A DNA stretch of 64,000 nucleotides from [Limnothrix rosea] IAM M-220 (GTDB taxonomy: Bacteria; Cyanobacteriota; Cyanobacteriia; Cyanobacteriales; MRBY01), in NCBI RefSeq assembly GCF_001904615.1, contig NZ_MRBY01000006.1, forward strand, positions 23,717 through 87,716, read 5' to 3'. Position numbers and translations under genes: made by a program. The notes below the pieces were generated by a model. It had not been told where the DNA came from, made no database searches, and was given only the letters and a program-made list of their open reading frames with translations. Of the stretch, positions 28,898 through 39,111 are shown piece by piece (within the stretch, counting starts at the first letter, position 1; each line of letters begins with the position of its first letter).

Positions 28898-30061
28898 CTA
28901 CCGGACTAGAGTCGGCACAGTGCGAGAGGGTAAGCCATTGTCATCGTCGTCGTCTTCTTCTTCTGGCTCAGTCGTTGTTGCCTCTTCAGTTGTCGTCTCT
29001 TCCATTGCTTCGCTGGTTTCTGCATCTGTCGTTTCGGAGGTCTCGCCATCCGCTTCAGGTTCGCCATCAACGGCCTCTGGCGTTGGCTCAACTCCAGATG
29101 GTGCGGGTTCCTGGGGATCTACGGCTGGCACGTCAAGATCCTCTGGGAATGTTGCCTCGGCGGACACTTCCACAATGCCTCGCAACTGGACGCGGTCTTG
29201 GCTCTGGTCAGTCCACACACCGCCGGAACCGAGGGTTCCACCCAAGGCGATCGCCCCATAATCTTCCTCTAGACCTTCTGGAGAAAGATTGTTTGGCTCT
29301 GCAAAGGCGAAATTTGTGTAGGTGACAGGATCGCCATTAATCCAGACAAACTCTCCTTCTGTGGCGATATCACTTAAACCAATCCAAAAGCCTGCGGTGG
29401 GTTGCGGTTGATTATTCACTAGGCCACTGGAAGGGACAAGGCCATCTCCAAAAACATCGAGGAGCCAATTTTGCTCGGCTTGGTCATTGATCACGACGAG
29501 GGAGCCACCGAGGGCGGCGGCTTCAGATTGTGCCTCTGCCCATGTGCCAATACCTGTAAGGAGATAACGGTTTCCTGTGTCAGGGTTTGTCACAAATAAA
29601 GCTAAACGATCATCGAGGGGCTCGTCTGCTGTGATGTCTGGTTCTGCTTCGACAATCGGTAGCGCTTCGTCGAACAGCAATAGGCTTTTGGACTCTGGGT
29701 AATAAACGCTCCAGATTTCTGGGTCTGGGTATGTTGTCCATTCCCGCCGCGACACACGCAATTTCAATACGGGGGCGATCGCCGCACTCCGTTGTCCGAG
29801 GACTGTGACCTGTGCCTCCGTCCGCAGTAAATCTTGATCAAATAATGACTGTACCCTGACGGCCGCATTCGCTTCCGCCCGCGCAATAAATACTTTGTAG
29901 GATTCCTCTTCTGAAGGTTCGAGTAGAATCTCCGACTTAATCGTTGTCTGGGCGATCGCCTCCGGAGTAGACACAACCATCAAACCAGTCCATTGGACTG
30001 CCGTTGCCGCTAACAAAAGCGAGAAGAAAGAACGAGTACGGCCAGAAAGTTTTACAACCAT
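28898..30061 (-). CDS. Secreted C-type-lectin-like domain protein with acidic tail
   Basis: A signal peptide (hydrophobic about residues 12-30, ending near 'EAIAQ') leads into a region of unknown fold and then a C-type-lectin-like domain (about 165-305) with 'GTWAEAQSEAAALGGSLVVI', 'FWIGLSDIATEGEFVW' and 'EPNNLSPEGLEEDYGAI'. The tail is Glu/Asp/Thr-rich and ends with a run of Asp followed by a short basic end. The EPN and WND-like residues suggest calcium or sugar binding. It is probably exported; the partner is unknown. It diverges from the histidine kinase at 30298. Confidence 0.8.
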   Translation of the reverse strand: MVVKLSGRTRSFFSLLLAATAVQWTGLMVVSTPEAIAQTTIKSEILLEPSEEESYKVFIARAEANAAVRVQSLFDQDLLRTEAQVTVLGQRSAAIAPVLKLRVSRREWTTYPDPEIWSVYYPESKSLLLFDEALPIVEAEPDITADEPLDDRLALFVTNPDTGNRYLLTGIGTWAEAQSEAAALGGSLVVINDQAEQNWLLDVFGDGLVPSSGLVNNQPQPTAGFWIGLSDIATEGEFVWINGDPVTYTNFAFAEPNNLSPEGLEEDYGAIALGGTLGSGGVWTDQSQDRVQLRGIVEVSAEATFPEDLDVPAVDPQEPAPSGVEPTPEAVDGEPEADGETSETTDAETSEAMEETTTEEATTTEPEEEDDDDDNGLPSRTVPTLVR

Positions 30062-30297
30062 GATTCACATCCAGAAATGGATAACAATTAAAAAGTAGTA
30101 GAGGCAACAAGGTAAATTACATTACAAAAAATTATGTGATATGTTGCTATTCGTGTCATCAAGATGATGAATAACCCCGTTACAGCCGTATCGCCATCCC
30201 TTCTCTTTAAGAAAAGCTTACAGTCTGAATCGAACAACGGGAATTGCAGCCATCCTAGAAGATATTGCTGCTGGAAGAACATTTGCACAACCTCTTC

Positions 30298-32616
30298 ATG
30301 AACCTGACTGCATTGACCCCCGACATCGCTTGGATTGTTCCCCAGTCTGAGATGCAAGCCTTTTGCCAACTTTGGCACCAGTTCGGCCAGACAGCAAATC
30401 GTATTTACCTTAACGAAGATCTCTTGGCCACAGCGGGAATCTTTTTGCAATACGATATTTTTCGTCTCCTCGTCGATGCTGAATTTACAGCGATACTGTG
30501 GGGCAATTACTCTGCTGAATTTCAGCAAGGCACGGCAGACAATGAAGATGCCGACGGCTGTGAAATGGCGGTTTCCTTTGCGCCAGCACTCGTCTCTGAC
30601 CTCCTCGCCAGTTTTGAAGCCCAAGGGGTTAAGTTGCCCCAGCTCAAAAAATTACGTAAGTTTCCGTTGCCTGCGGTGTCGCAACTGCCCAGTGAGTTGA
30701 CTTTGGCGTTGATGAATATTGGGCGATCGCCGAACCAGATCCAGTCCCAAACTGGCCATGGCCCCAGCATGACCAACCGTCCCCTCGATCTACTATTAAA
30801 TAATCGCCTTGAGCAGGAACGTATTCTCAATAATGTCACCCATCGCATCTACCAAAACAAAGATTTGATGGTGACGGTACGCCTTGCCCTAGAGCAAGTG
30901 CAAAAATTACTTCGAGTTGATCGATTGTTGGTTTACCAGTTTGATGTGACAGCAGAAGGGCAAAATCTTGAAGCAGAGCAACAGTCTTTAAATCGTGTCA
31001 CCTTTGAAGTCCTTAACGATAATTCGATTCCGTCTCTAAATCATTACGCAGAGTCACTACCCGCCGATCTGCGATCGCAACTTGTTGAGTATTACCAAGA
31101 CAGACATCACCTTGCCGTTAGTAATACCAGCGAAAATGCACGCTTCGAGCTCTGTCCACCACAATTTAAAAATATCCATAATGTCGAACCGCCCCAATCA
31201 GTCCTAGCCTTGCCATTAATGGTCGAAAATCAGTTGTGGGGATTATTGATCGCCCATCAATGTAAAACCCAACGACGGTGGCGGAAAAATGAGATTTCTT
31301 TTCTCTATCACGTCGCAGACTATTTGGCGATCGCCGTCTTGCAGGCCCGTTCCTACCAACAGCTACAAGAACAAAAAGTCAGCCTAGAGACCCTCGCCCA
31401 GCAGCGCGCCAAGGAGCTAGAAGATGCCCTACTATCAGCCCAAGTCGCTAGCCAATCCAAGCGGGAATTTATTCATATCGTAAGCCACGAACTCCTGACC
31501 CCCCTCACCTCAATCATTGGCCTATCCAATACCCTCAGCTATTGGTCAACGGCGGAGAATGGCAATAAATTTTCGGCAGAAAAACAGCAAAGCTATCTAC
31601 AAAGTATCCACACCAGCGGTGTCAAACTCAGAAATCTATTGCAGGATATTCTAGATTTTTCCCAAACAGAAGCCGCCCGCTCAGTCCTTGATCTACAGGA
31701 ATTTTCCCTAAAACAATTGTGCTACTCGGTGATCAACTCATTTCAGGATATGGCACAACGTCAAGGGTTAACCCTCACTTTCACCAATCGCCTTGAACCC
31801 GAACAGGAAAGTTTTTGCGCAGATCTACAACGCATTGACAAAATTTTGACCCACCTCTTAGCCAATGCCATTAAATTCACCTCCCATGGTGGCGAGGTCA
31901 CCTTTACCATTTGGCGGGAAGGCGAGGGTGATGTGCTTTTCCAAGTGAAGGATACGGGTATTGGTATTGCGCCCCAGCAAATGCCCCTATTGTTTGAAAA
32001 ATTTCAGCAGCTAGAACCATCCATTAGCCGGAGCCATGATGGTGCGGGCTTTGGGTTGGCCTTAGTCAAACAATTGGTAGAAATCCACCAAGGTCAAATC
32101 CATGTCACGTCAACGCCAAAAAAGGGGTCTATTTTCACGGTACGTATCCCCTGTCAGAGCAAATATGCTGGTGTTTCAGAACGGACGATCCCCAATGGCA
32201 CCATGGGCGGCACGATTGTTGTCGTTTCCCAAGATGAGGAAGCGGCGACGCTCATTTGCGATTTGCTGACGGCCGCAAACTACCAGGTTATTTGGCTCAT
32301 TGATAGTGCGATCGCCCTTGGACAGGTCACGATTTTACAGCCGAGTTTAGTGTTATTAGACGCAGAGCAGGCTCAGGAAAATGTGGAAAAAATTATGGGC
32401 AAGTTGCAGCATTCGCCCCAAACCCAACAAATTCCAGTGTTACTTGTGGGCGATCGCCTCACCCAACGCAATTGGCGACAGCTCCAGAAACACGGCTTCC
32501 GGGATCGTATCGAAAAGCCCGTTGACAGCGAATCATTGATCAACCTTGTGAACTATCACATTAAAAGTCGCACAAGGGTTTTGACAAATACTCCACAGGA
32601 AATGCCCCAGAGCTAA
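30298..32616 (+). CDS. GAF-domain histidine kinase with C-terminal receiver
   Basis: The protein has an N-terminal region of unknown fold (about residues 1-170), a phytochrome-type GAF domain (about 175-355, 'LALEQVQKLLRVDRLLVYQF', 'PPQSVLALPLMVENQLWGLL'), a coiled coil, HisKA with H-box 'VSHELLTPLTSIIG', HATPase with 'GAGFGLALVKQLVEIHQG', and a receiver-like domain (Asp in 'LVLLDAE', Lys in 'IEKPVD'). The GAF lacks the Cys-His pair expected for bilin attachment, so it is probably not a phytochrome. I chose ATG 30298 over TTG 30265. It appears monocistronic. Confidence 0.85.
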   Translation: MNLTALTPDIAWIVPQSEMQAFCQLWHQFGQTANRIYLNEDLLATAGIFLQYDIFRLLVDAEFTAILWGNYSAEFQQGTADNEDADGCEMAVSFAPALVSDLLASFEAQGVKLPQLKKLRKFPLPAVSQLPSELTLALMNIGRSPNQIQSQTGHGPSMTNRPLDLLLNNRLEQERILNNVTHRIYQNKDLMVTVRLALEQVQKLLRVDRLLVYQFDVTAEGQNLEAEQQSLNRVTFEVLNDNSIPSLNHYAESLPADLRSQLVEYYQDRHHLAVSNTSENARFELCPPQFKNIHNVEPPQSVLALPLMVENQLWGLLIAHQCKTQRRWRKNEISFLYHVADYLAIAVLQARSYQQLQEQKVSLETLAQQRAKELEDALLSAQVASQSKREFIHIVSHELLTPLTSIIGLSNTLSYWSTAENGNKFSAEKQQSYLQSIHTSGVKLRNLLQDILDFSQTEAARSVLDLQEFSLKQLCYSVINSFQDMAQRQGLTLTFTNRLEPEQESFCADLQRIDKILTHLLANAIKFTSHGGEVTFTIWREGEGDVLFQVKDTGIGIAPQQMPLLFEKFQQLEPSISRSHDGAGFGLALVKQLVEIHQGQIHVTSTPKKGSIFTVRIPCQSKYAGVSERTIPNGTMGGTIVVVSQDEEAATLICDLLTAANYQVIWLIDSAIALGQVTILQPSLVLLDAEQAQENVEKIMGKLQHSPQTQQIPVLLVGDRLTQRNWRQLQKHGFRDRIEKPVDSESLINLVNYHIKSRTRVLTNTPQEMPQS

Positions 32617-33247
32617 GGGATCATATTCTGTACAGATAGAGAGAGCAAAATCACACATTGCGTGAAACAAAATGACAGACACCAACGGCGCGATGGAAAT
32701 AAGGCTTATTAATGTGAGTTTTGCTTAAGCATGTTCGGAAGTACGACGCGGTGAATGGGAGAGCGAGAGATCGGGAGATCAGGAGATGTTTCTATGCAAA
32801 CAATCCTCGCTTTCAAAAAATGCAAATTTTCGTTGCTTCCCCGTGTCTTTCCCTCTCCGTGTCTCCTTTTCTCTAAAGAATTTTGGCTACATTCTTATCC
32901 ATAACTGACGTTTATTAGGAATGCAACCCACGCTAGAAATTGACACTCATCCCACCAACCCTGTAGGTATGGTGAGAGACTCTTGTTCCTTAGACCCTTG
33001 ACTAGACAAAGCGAACTTTGCCCCCGTTAGACCGTCTCCATAAGCATTTTTTTTGTAGCGAATGTCACAGTAAAATGAATCGTTGTATACCTATCCGTTT
33101 TTGGTCTTTGTTAAGCAGGCGAAAGTTTGATCAAGCTCCTCAATGTGGGGAGTTTTTTTGTGGTTATTTATTGCAGTCTTGTGCGATCGCCGATATTTTC
33201 AGGCAGGATGAGCATAACGATATTGTCAAAGCAGTTCGAGAAATTTT
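32617..33247. other. Intergenic region with purine/pyrimidine blocks
   Basis: This 630-bp region has a GA-rich block at about 32757-32787 and a CT-rich block at about 32838-32875, which are partly complementary and could fold. The CT block resembles the tandem repeat at 15756-15792. A frame at 33018-33296 is not convincing. Confidence 0.45.
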
Positions 33248-34201
33248 ATGCGCGATTTATATCCCCCGATTCGCCCCTACAACACTGGGATGTTAAGCGT
33301 TTCCGATATCCACACCCTCTACTTTGAAGAATCAGGCAATCCGGATGGGCAGCCAGTTATTTTTATTCACGGTGGCCCCGGTGGCGGCTGTCCTCCCATT
33401 TATCGGCAACTGTTTCACCCAGACCTATGGCGCATTATTTTATTTGATCAACGGGGCGCAGGTCGTAGTACTCCCAAAGCAGAACTACGGGAAAATACCA
33501 CTTGGGATCTCGTCGCGGATATTGAAACCATTCGGGAATATCTCGGTGTCGATAAATGGGTCGTGTTTGGCGGCAGTTGGGGCAGTACTTTATCTTTGGC
33601 CTACAGCGAAACCCATCCAGAGCGGTGTTTAGGTCTAATTTTGCGGGGGATTTTTATGCTCCGCCAAAAGGAAATCCACTGGTTTTATCAGCATGGTGCG
33701 AGCGAGATTTTTCCGGATGCCTGGGAAGAATTTTTGAAACCGATTCCCCCCGAAGAGCGTCATGATCTCGTCAGTGCTTACCATAAACGCCTTACCAGCG
33801 GCGATCGCCACATTCGTTTAACAGCAGCAAAAGCATGGTCAGTGTGGGAAGGCAGTACGAGCAAACTTGTGCCCTCACCCAGTAGCAAAACTAGTTTTTC
33901 TCGACCAGATTTTGCCGAAGCCTTTGCAAGAATTGAATGCCACTATTTTGTCAATAAAGGATTTTTTGATAGCGAGGATCAGCTGATTAAAAATATCGAC
34001 CGCATCCGGCATTTACCCTGCGTGATCGTACAAGGACGCTACGATGTCGTTTGCCCCATGACAACAGCGTGGGAGCTCCACCGTGCTTGGCCAGAAGCTG
34101 AGTTTATTCTCATCCCCACAGCTGGGCACTCTGCTTTCGAAGCTGGCATTCAGACAGAACTACTCCATGCCACAGATAAATTTGCCAAGCTCGACCGATA
34201 A
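33248..34201 (+). CDS. pip: Proline iminopeptidase
   Basis: This 317-aa alpha/beta hydrolase has the family oxyanion motif 'HGGPGGG', 'LFDQRGAGRSTP', the nucleophile elbow 'GGSWGSTLSLAY', the acid in 'VQGRYDVVCP' and the His in 'TAGHSAFE'. The length and the N-terminal 'DLYPPIRPYNTGMLSVSDIHT' are those of peptidase family S33. It removes N-terminal proline from peptides in the cytoplasm. It is followed 60 bp later by cbiT on the same strand. Confidence 0.95.
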   Translation: MRDLYPPIRPYNTGMLSVSDIHTLYFEESGNPDGQPVIFIHGGPGGGCPPIYRQLFHPDLWRIILFDQRGAGRSTPKAELRENTTWDLVADIETIREYLGVDKWVVFGGSWGSTLSLAYSETHPERCLGLILRGIFMLRQKEIHWFYQHGASEIFPDAWEEFLKPIPPEERHDLVSAYHKRLTSGDRHIRLTAAKAWSVWEGSTSKLVPSPSSKTSFSRPDFAEAFARIECHYFVNKGFFDSEDQLIKNIDRIRHLPCVIVQGRYDVVCPMTTAWELHRAWPEAEFILIPTAGHSAFEAGIQTELLHATDKFAKLDR

Positions 34202-34261
34202 AATTTTTACGATATGGCTTGAATTCGCTAAAACCATAGGAGACATGACCTAAAAATACAG

Positions 34262-34852
34262 ATGTGGCAATACCAAACCCCCGGCATTCCCGATAAATTA
34301 TTTGAGCGTTTACCGGGGATTCCCCTGACAAAACGTGAAGCTCGATTACTCATCATTTCGGCGCTGCGCATGGAACCGGAGTCTGTGCTCTGGGATATTG
34401 GGGCGGGTACGGGAACGATTTCCATTGAGATTGCGCTGCTTTGTCCTGAGGCTCAAGTGGTTTCGGTGGAGCGAGATGAAGATGTTGCGGCACTGGTGCG
34501 TACGAATAGTCAACGGTTTAAGTGCCAAAATATTTCTGTATTTGAGGGAAATGCGCCGGAGTGTTTTGCTGATATTGCCACAAAGCCTGATCGCATTTGT
34601 TTGGGAGGTGGCAAACCAATTAAGGATCTCTTGCATAAGGCTTGGTCATTTCTCCCCACGGGTGGTCGTGCGGTGGCGATGGCGACGAATTTGGAGCAGC
34701 TTTATCAGTTGTCGGAAGGGTTTGCGGAGTTGCAGGCGCGCAATGTGGAGGTGGTGCAGGCAGCGATTAATCGTTTGGAAACCCAAGGCATGCGGCAGGT
34801 GTTTGCGGCGGTTGATCCGATGTTTATTCTCAGTGGTGAAAAGATTGATTAA
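34262..34852 (+). CDS. cbiT: Cobalt-precorrin-6B C15-methyltransferase (decarboxylating)
   Basis: This 196-aa SAM methyltransferase has 'PGIPLTKREARLLIISALRM' and the SAM loop 'WDIGAGTGTISIEIA', followed by 'VVSVERDED' and 'ICLGGGKPIKD', all typical of CbiT. It methylates C15 and decarboxylates the C12 acetate side chain in cobalamin (or pseudocobalamin) synthesis. The companion C5 methyltransferase CbiE is not adjacent, which is normal for cyanobacteria with scattered cob genes. Confidence 0.9.
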   Translation: MWQYQTPGIPDKLFERLPGIPLTKREARLLIISALRMEPESVLWDIGAGTGTISIEIALLCPEAQVVSVERDEDVAALVRTNSQRFKCQNISVFEGNAPECFADIATKPDRICLGGGKPIKDLLHKAWSFLPTGGRAVAMATNLEQLYQLSEGFAELQARNVEVVQAAINRLETQGMRQVFAAVDPMFILSGEKID

Positions 34853-34951
34853 TTTCAGCGTGCTAAAACGGCGATCGCCACCTGTAGCTATTGCGTGGAG
34901 AGAGGGCTTCATTTCACAATAGGATATTGAGAATTTTTCCGGTTAAACCTT

Positions 34952-36589
34952 TTGAAACGTCTACAGCTAAATTTCTGGACTCCTGTCACTCTGGCGATCG
35001 CCGCATTGATTGCGACCCCTATTTTATTTGTATTAAGCAGCGTCTTTACAGACTCAGGAGAAGTCTGGAGACACCTTGTGGAAACGGTTTTAGGGCGGTA
35101 TATCCTAAATTCTTTGTGGTTGATGCTAGGCGTTGGCTTCGGCGTAACGGTTGTGGGGGTGACGGCGGCTTGGCTAGTGACCATGTGTCGCTTTTGGGGG
35201 AAAAGATTTTGGGAAGTGGTTCTACTTTTGCCCCTAGCAGCTCCGGCCTATTTGCTCGCCTATGTTTATACAGATTTGCTGGATTATTACGGTTGGGTGC
35301 AGCGAACCCTCCGGGACATTTTTGGGTGGTCATCGGCACAGGACTATTGGTTTCCGGCAGTGCGGTCTCTACCCGGCGCAATCATTATGTTAGTTTTGGT
35401 GCTTTACCCTTACGTTTATTTGTTAGCACGGGTTTCTTTTCTAGAACAATCTGCTACTACAGTCGAAGCGAGTCGAACCCTTGGATGCACTCCTTGGCAA
35501 AGTTTTTGGGCGATCGCCTTACCTTTAGCGCGTCCGGCAGTGACAGCAGGTTTAGCTTTAGCGTTAATGGAAACCCTCAATGATTTTGGGACAGTACAAT
35601 TTTTTGGGGTCGAAACTTTTACGACGGGAATTTATCGGACATGGTTTGGCCTCGGTGAACCCCAAGCCGCAGCACAACTGGCAGCGACACTCATGATTTT
35701 TATTGCGGCTCTGCTCCTCCTCGAAAAGTGGTCGCGGCAACAGGCGAAATATTATCAAACCAGTAACAATTACTCTGCCCCAAATTTGTACCAACTCCCA
35801 CGGTGGCGATCGCTCCTCGCTAATCTTTTTTGTTTTATCCCTGTTTTTTTTGGGTTTATTTTGCCGATTGGGGTACTGCTGGAAATGGCGTTTAATCGTC
35901 CCCAGTCAAGATTTAAGTTGCAGTTTGGGGAATTTGCCCAGCATAGTTTTGTCTTAGCCACTCTCACTGCATTCCTCGCTGTGGCGATCGCCATTATCCT
36001 CGCCTATGGTCAACGGCTCAACCAAAGTTTAGTGATACGCTTCGGTATTCGCGTCGCAGCTTTAGGCTATGCAATTCCCGGCTCAGTGATTGCAGTCGGT
36101 ATCCTGATCCCCATCGGTAAACTCGATAATGCGATCGCCAACTTTTTTAAAGCACAATTTGATATTTCCACAGGGCTACTACTGAGCGGCACAGTCGTTG
36201 CCCTCATCTTTGCCTATCTCGTGCGTTTTCTGGCAGTGTCCTTTGGCGCAGTGGAAACCAGCCTCGGCAAAATCAAACCAACCCTCGACGACGCATCCCG
36301 CAGCCTTGGCTATTCCCCCATAAAAACCCTCATTCAAGTCCATACCCCCCTAATGTGGAGTGGTCTACTCACAGCCGCAATGCTCGTTTTTGTCGATGTC
36401 ATGAAAGAGCTGCCAGCCACCCTCGTGATTCGCCCCTTTAATTTTGATACCCTCGCCGTAAAGGTTTACCAATATGCTTCCGATGAAAGACTTGTGGAGG
36501 CTTCTGTCCCTGCCCTTGCCATCTTGGGTGTCGGTTTAATTCCTGTGATTTTTCTCAGTTGGCAAATTTCCCACAGCCGCACTGAATAA
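34952..36589 (+). CDS. Iron(III)-type ABC transporter permease (FutB/ThiP-like)
   Basis: This 545-aa protein is a fusion of two permease units, each with about six membrane helices and an EAA loop ('EASRTLGCTPWQSFWAIALP' in the first, 'DASRSLGYSPIKTLIQVHTP' in the second). The layout is that of FutB/AfuB ferric-iron permeases. It starts at TTG 34952; a stop at 34928 leaves no longer option with ATG. No binding protein or ATPase gene is adjacent, as is also the case in Synechocystis, where fut genes are dispersed. Thiamine or spermidine transport is the alternative. Confidence 0.85.
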   Translation: MKRLQLNFWTPVTLAIAALIATPILFVLSSVFTDSGEVWRHLVETVLGRYILNSLWLMLGVGFGVTVVGVTAAWLVTMCRFWGKRFWEVVLLLPLAAPAYLLAYVYTDLLDYYGWVQRTLRDIFGWSSAQDYWFPAVRSLPGAIIMLVLVLYPYVYLLARVSFLEQSATTVEASRTLGCTPWQSFWAIALPLARPAVTAGLALALMETLNDFGTVQFFGVETFTTGIYRTWFGLGEPQAAAQLAATLMIFIAALLLLEKWSRQQAKYYQTSNNYSAPNLYQLPRWRSLLANLFCFIPVFFGFILPIGVLLEMAFNRPQSRFKLQFGEFAQHSFVLATLTAFLAVAIAIILAYGQRLNQSLVIRFGIRVAALGYAIPGSVIAVGILIPIGKLDNAIANFFKAQFDISTGLLLSGTVVALIFAYLVRFLAVSFGAVETSLGKIKPTLDDASRSLGYSPIKTLIQVHTPLMWSGLLTAAMLVFVDVMKELPATLVIRPFNFDTLAVKVYQYASDERLVEASVPALAILGVGLIPVIFLSWQISHSRTE

Positions 36590-36678
36590 ATGATTTCAGT
36601 CACCTTTATAGTTCGGAATTCACCGATGATTTATTAGCTTATTATGAATGCATCATTTTGTAATTTTTTCTGCTATTT

Positions 36679-38742
36679 ATGACTAAAGAGCTATTGAACA
36701 TTAAAACGGTTTGTTCTCTTTGTCATAATCTTAGCTTTGGAAAAAAACTTCCACAGGCTTTATATATTCACATTTCTGCTTTAGGAAGATTACCAAAACT
36801 TTTGAAAGACTACGAGGCGATCACCCGTTCTCTGCTCCCCGATCAAACTTTCCCCATTGTCCTAATCAAGTTCAACACCAGCGAACCCAAAATTTCCTAT
36901 CTCGATTACTCTGACTTTAACGAAGATCCTCACCCCGCTTTAAAACAGAGCATTCAAGTTAATTTAGAACTCTCCAGCCATCAATTGCGCCATTATGGTG
37001 AAAACCCGCCAATTTTGCATCGTAAAGAAACTTTCGTTTGTCCAGATTATCCCCACTATCAAACCTTTGCCGAACTGACTGAAGCAGAAGAAAAATTAGG
37101 TTTGCTCGCCGATTCTCGTAATATTGGGCATCGGCAACAGTGGGAAGAGAAACTCCAACATTTTCGAGTCAGAATTAAAGACCATCAACTGATCGAGATT
37201 AAAAACACTGAAGGTAAATCTCCCAAGATAGATCGCCACAAAGCTGCCATTATTCGCCGCCAGATGTCTCGTCCCGTGCGATCGCTGTTTGAGGCAAATT
37301 TAGTGCATGAGGGCATGAGCTTTTTTGACTATGGTTGTGGTCATGGTGAGGATCTCAAATTCGTTGCAGAAAAAGGGTTCACAGCTCAAGGTTGGGATCC
37401 GTTTTATCAACCCGATAATGAACTAATCGCAGCGGATATTGTGAATCTCGGCTATGTGATCAATGTGGTCGAGAAGCCAGTAGAACGGCGGGAAGCACTG
37501 GTTAATGCTTGGGGACTGACGCAAAAAATCTTGGTGGTTTCGGCACAGGTTTTGATCGCTGATGGGGGTTATGGTCAGGTTGCCTATGGTGATGGGGTGA
37601 TTACCAGTCGCAATACTTTTCAGAAATATTATGACCAAGAAGAATTAAAACTCTATATCGATCAGGTGTTGGGAGTTGATGCAGTTCCGGTGGCTTTGGG
37701 CATTTACTTTGTGTTTCGGGATGAGTCCCAAGCGGAAACATTCCGGGCTTCTCGATTTCGCTCAAGGGCAACCACACCGAGAATTCGTCTGTCGATTAAA
37801 CGGTTTGAGGATTATCAAGAACTGCTGCAACCCTTGATGAACTTTATTACGGAGCGGGGGCGATTACCAAAGAAAAATGAGTTGCCTGAAGAAGGAGATA
37901 TTTGTGCTGAATTTAGAACTTTAACCCGTGCTTTTAAAGTCATTGAAGAGGCAACAGATGCAGCAGAATGGGAAAGCATTACGGAGCAAAGACGCTCTGA
38001 TATTCAAATTTATTTGGCTTTGTCTAAGTTCGCAAAACGTCCGAAGTTCAGTCAGTTAAATGACACCTTAAAAACTGATATAAAAGTACTTTTTGGAACC
38101 TATAAACAGGCTTGTTTACTATCGGATATGATGCTGTTTAGTTTGGGAGATTTGCAGAATTTAGCGGATATTGCCCAACAGAGTGACATTGGGATTTGTT
38201 CCAGTAAAGCGTTATTAGTTCATATCAGTGCTCTTGAACAGCTTGATCCAATGTTGCGACTGTATGAAGGGTGTGCGAGTCGAACAGTGGGGCGATTAGA
38301 GAATGTAAGTTTGGTGCGGTTTTACCTCCGTGAGCCGAAGATTGCTTATATTTCCTGTGACAATTTTGATAAAGATCCTCACCCCCGTTGGCAAATGGCG
38401 ATGCAGATTGGTTTGCAGAATCTGAAGGTGCGTTACAAGGAATATGATTCTGATTTTGCGCCTGTTGTCCAACGCAAGGATCGCCTTGTGGGTCAGGATT
38501 ATTCCCTATACGAAAAGTTTGCGAAGTTATCCCAACAGGAAGAGGATTGGGGTTTGTTTGATGATTGGTCTGAGATTCAGCTCTGGTCGGGTTGGCAAAA
38601 GGTGCTCAGGGAAACTGGGGTTGAGTTTAATGGTTCTCGGTTGCAATGGCGTAAGGATGCTAATCCCTATCAACAAAAAATTGTGAAGTCGCGGATTCGT
38701 GCGAGACAACGGCAACGACAGAAGTATAAGAAGGGTAATTAG
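36679..38742 (+). CDS. DNA phosphorothioation-associated putative methyltransferase
   Basis: This 687-aa protein fits the TIGR04096-type family linked to dnd loci. A class I SAM motif 'FDYGCGHGED' is at residues 216-225, following 'RHKAAIIRRQMSRPVRSLF'. The methyltransferase-like core (about 185-430) is flanked by two copies of another domain: about 27-160 ('LYIHISALGRL', 'EPKISYLDYSDFNEDPHP') and about 512-650 ('LLVHISALEQL', 'EPKIAYISCDNFDKDPHP'). The duplication is visible in the sequence. Substrate unknown. It starts the defence island, 89 bp after the permease gene. Confidence 0.85.
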   Translation: MTKELLNIKTVCSLCHNLSFGKKLPQALYIHISALGRLPKLLKDYEAITRSLLPDQTFPIVLIKFNTSEPKISYLDYSDFNEDPHPALKQSIQVNLELSSHQLRHYGENPPILHRKETFVCPDYPHYQTFAELTEAEEKLGLLADSRNIGHRQQWEEKLQHFRVRIKDHQLIEIKNTEGKSPKIDRHKAAIIRRQMSRPVRSLFEANLVHEGMSFFDYGCGHGEDLKFVAEKGFTAQGWDPFYQPDNELIAADIVNLGYVINVVEKPVERREALVNAWGLTQKILVVSAQVLIADGGYGQVAYGDGVITSRNTFQKYYDQEELKLYIDQVLGVDAVPVALGIYFVFRDESQAETFRASRFRSRATTPRIRLSIKRFEDYQELLQPLMNFITERGRLPKKNELPEEGDICAEFRTLTRAFKVIEEATDAAEWESITEQRRSDIQIYLALSKFAKRPKFSQLNDTLKTDIKVLFGTYKQACLLSDMMLFSLGDLQNLADIAQQSDIGICSSKALLVHISALEQLDPMLRLYEGCASRTVGRLENVSLVRFYLREPKIAYISCDNFDKDPHPRWQMAMQIGLQNLKVRYKEYDSDFAPVVQRKDRLVGQDYSLYEKFAKLSQQEEDWGLFDDWSEIQLWSGWQKVLRETGVEFNGSRLQWRKDANPYQQKIVKSRIRARQRQRQKYKKGN

Positions 38743-38805
38743 GCGATCGCCTTCCCCATAAATTCTCAGCTAGCATAACAATTAGATGATTTCACCTCAG
38801 AATTT

Positions 38806-39111
38806 GTGTACCTAACTCTGCCCATCACGATCAATCAAGAATCTCTAGAAGAATATTGTCTTCGCCATCACATTCAGCGACTAGCTGTATTTGGTTCTGC
38901 GTTGCGGGATGATTTTACGAAGGAGAGTGATTTGGATTTACTCGTCGAATTTCAAGATAGTCATACGCCGGGATGGGAAATTGTGACGATCGCCGATGAG
39001 CTAAGTACATTGTTTGGGCGCAGGGTAGATCTCAGAACATCAATGGATCTCAGCCGCTATTTTCGTCAAGAAGTCGAACAGGAGGCGATCGCCATTTATG
39101 AGCAAGATTGA
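38806..39111 (+). CDS. mntA: MntA-type nucleotidyltransferase antitoxin
   Basis: This is a 101-aa minimal nucleotidyltransferase. The motif GS-x10-DxD is seen as 'FGSALRDDFTKESDLDLLV'. In characterised HEPN-MNT pairs the MntA enzyme adds AMP residues to a tyrosine of HepT and so silences its RNase. It starts at GTG 38806 and overlaps hepT by 14 nt, the typical organisation of such modules. Confidence 0.88.
   Translation: MYLTLPITINQESLEEYCLRHHIQRLAVFGSALRDDFTKESDLDLLVEFQDSHTPGWEIVTIADELSTLFGRRVDLRTSMDLSRYFRQEVEQEAIAIYEQD

Noticed and set aside
30298..32616. Bilin-binding phytochrome or cyanobacteriochrome
   Set aside because: The GAF domain lacks the Cys-His attachment site.
33018..33296. 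92-codon frame upstream of pip
   Set aside because: Overlaps the start of pip in another frame and shows no domain.
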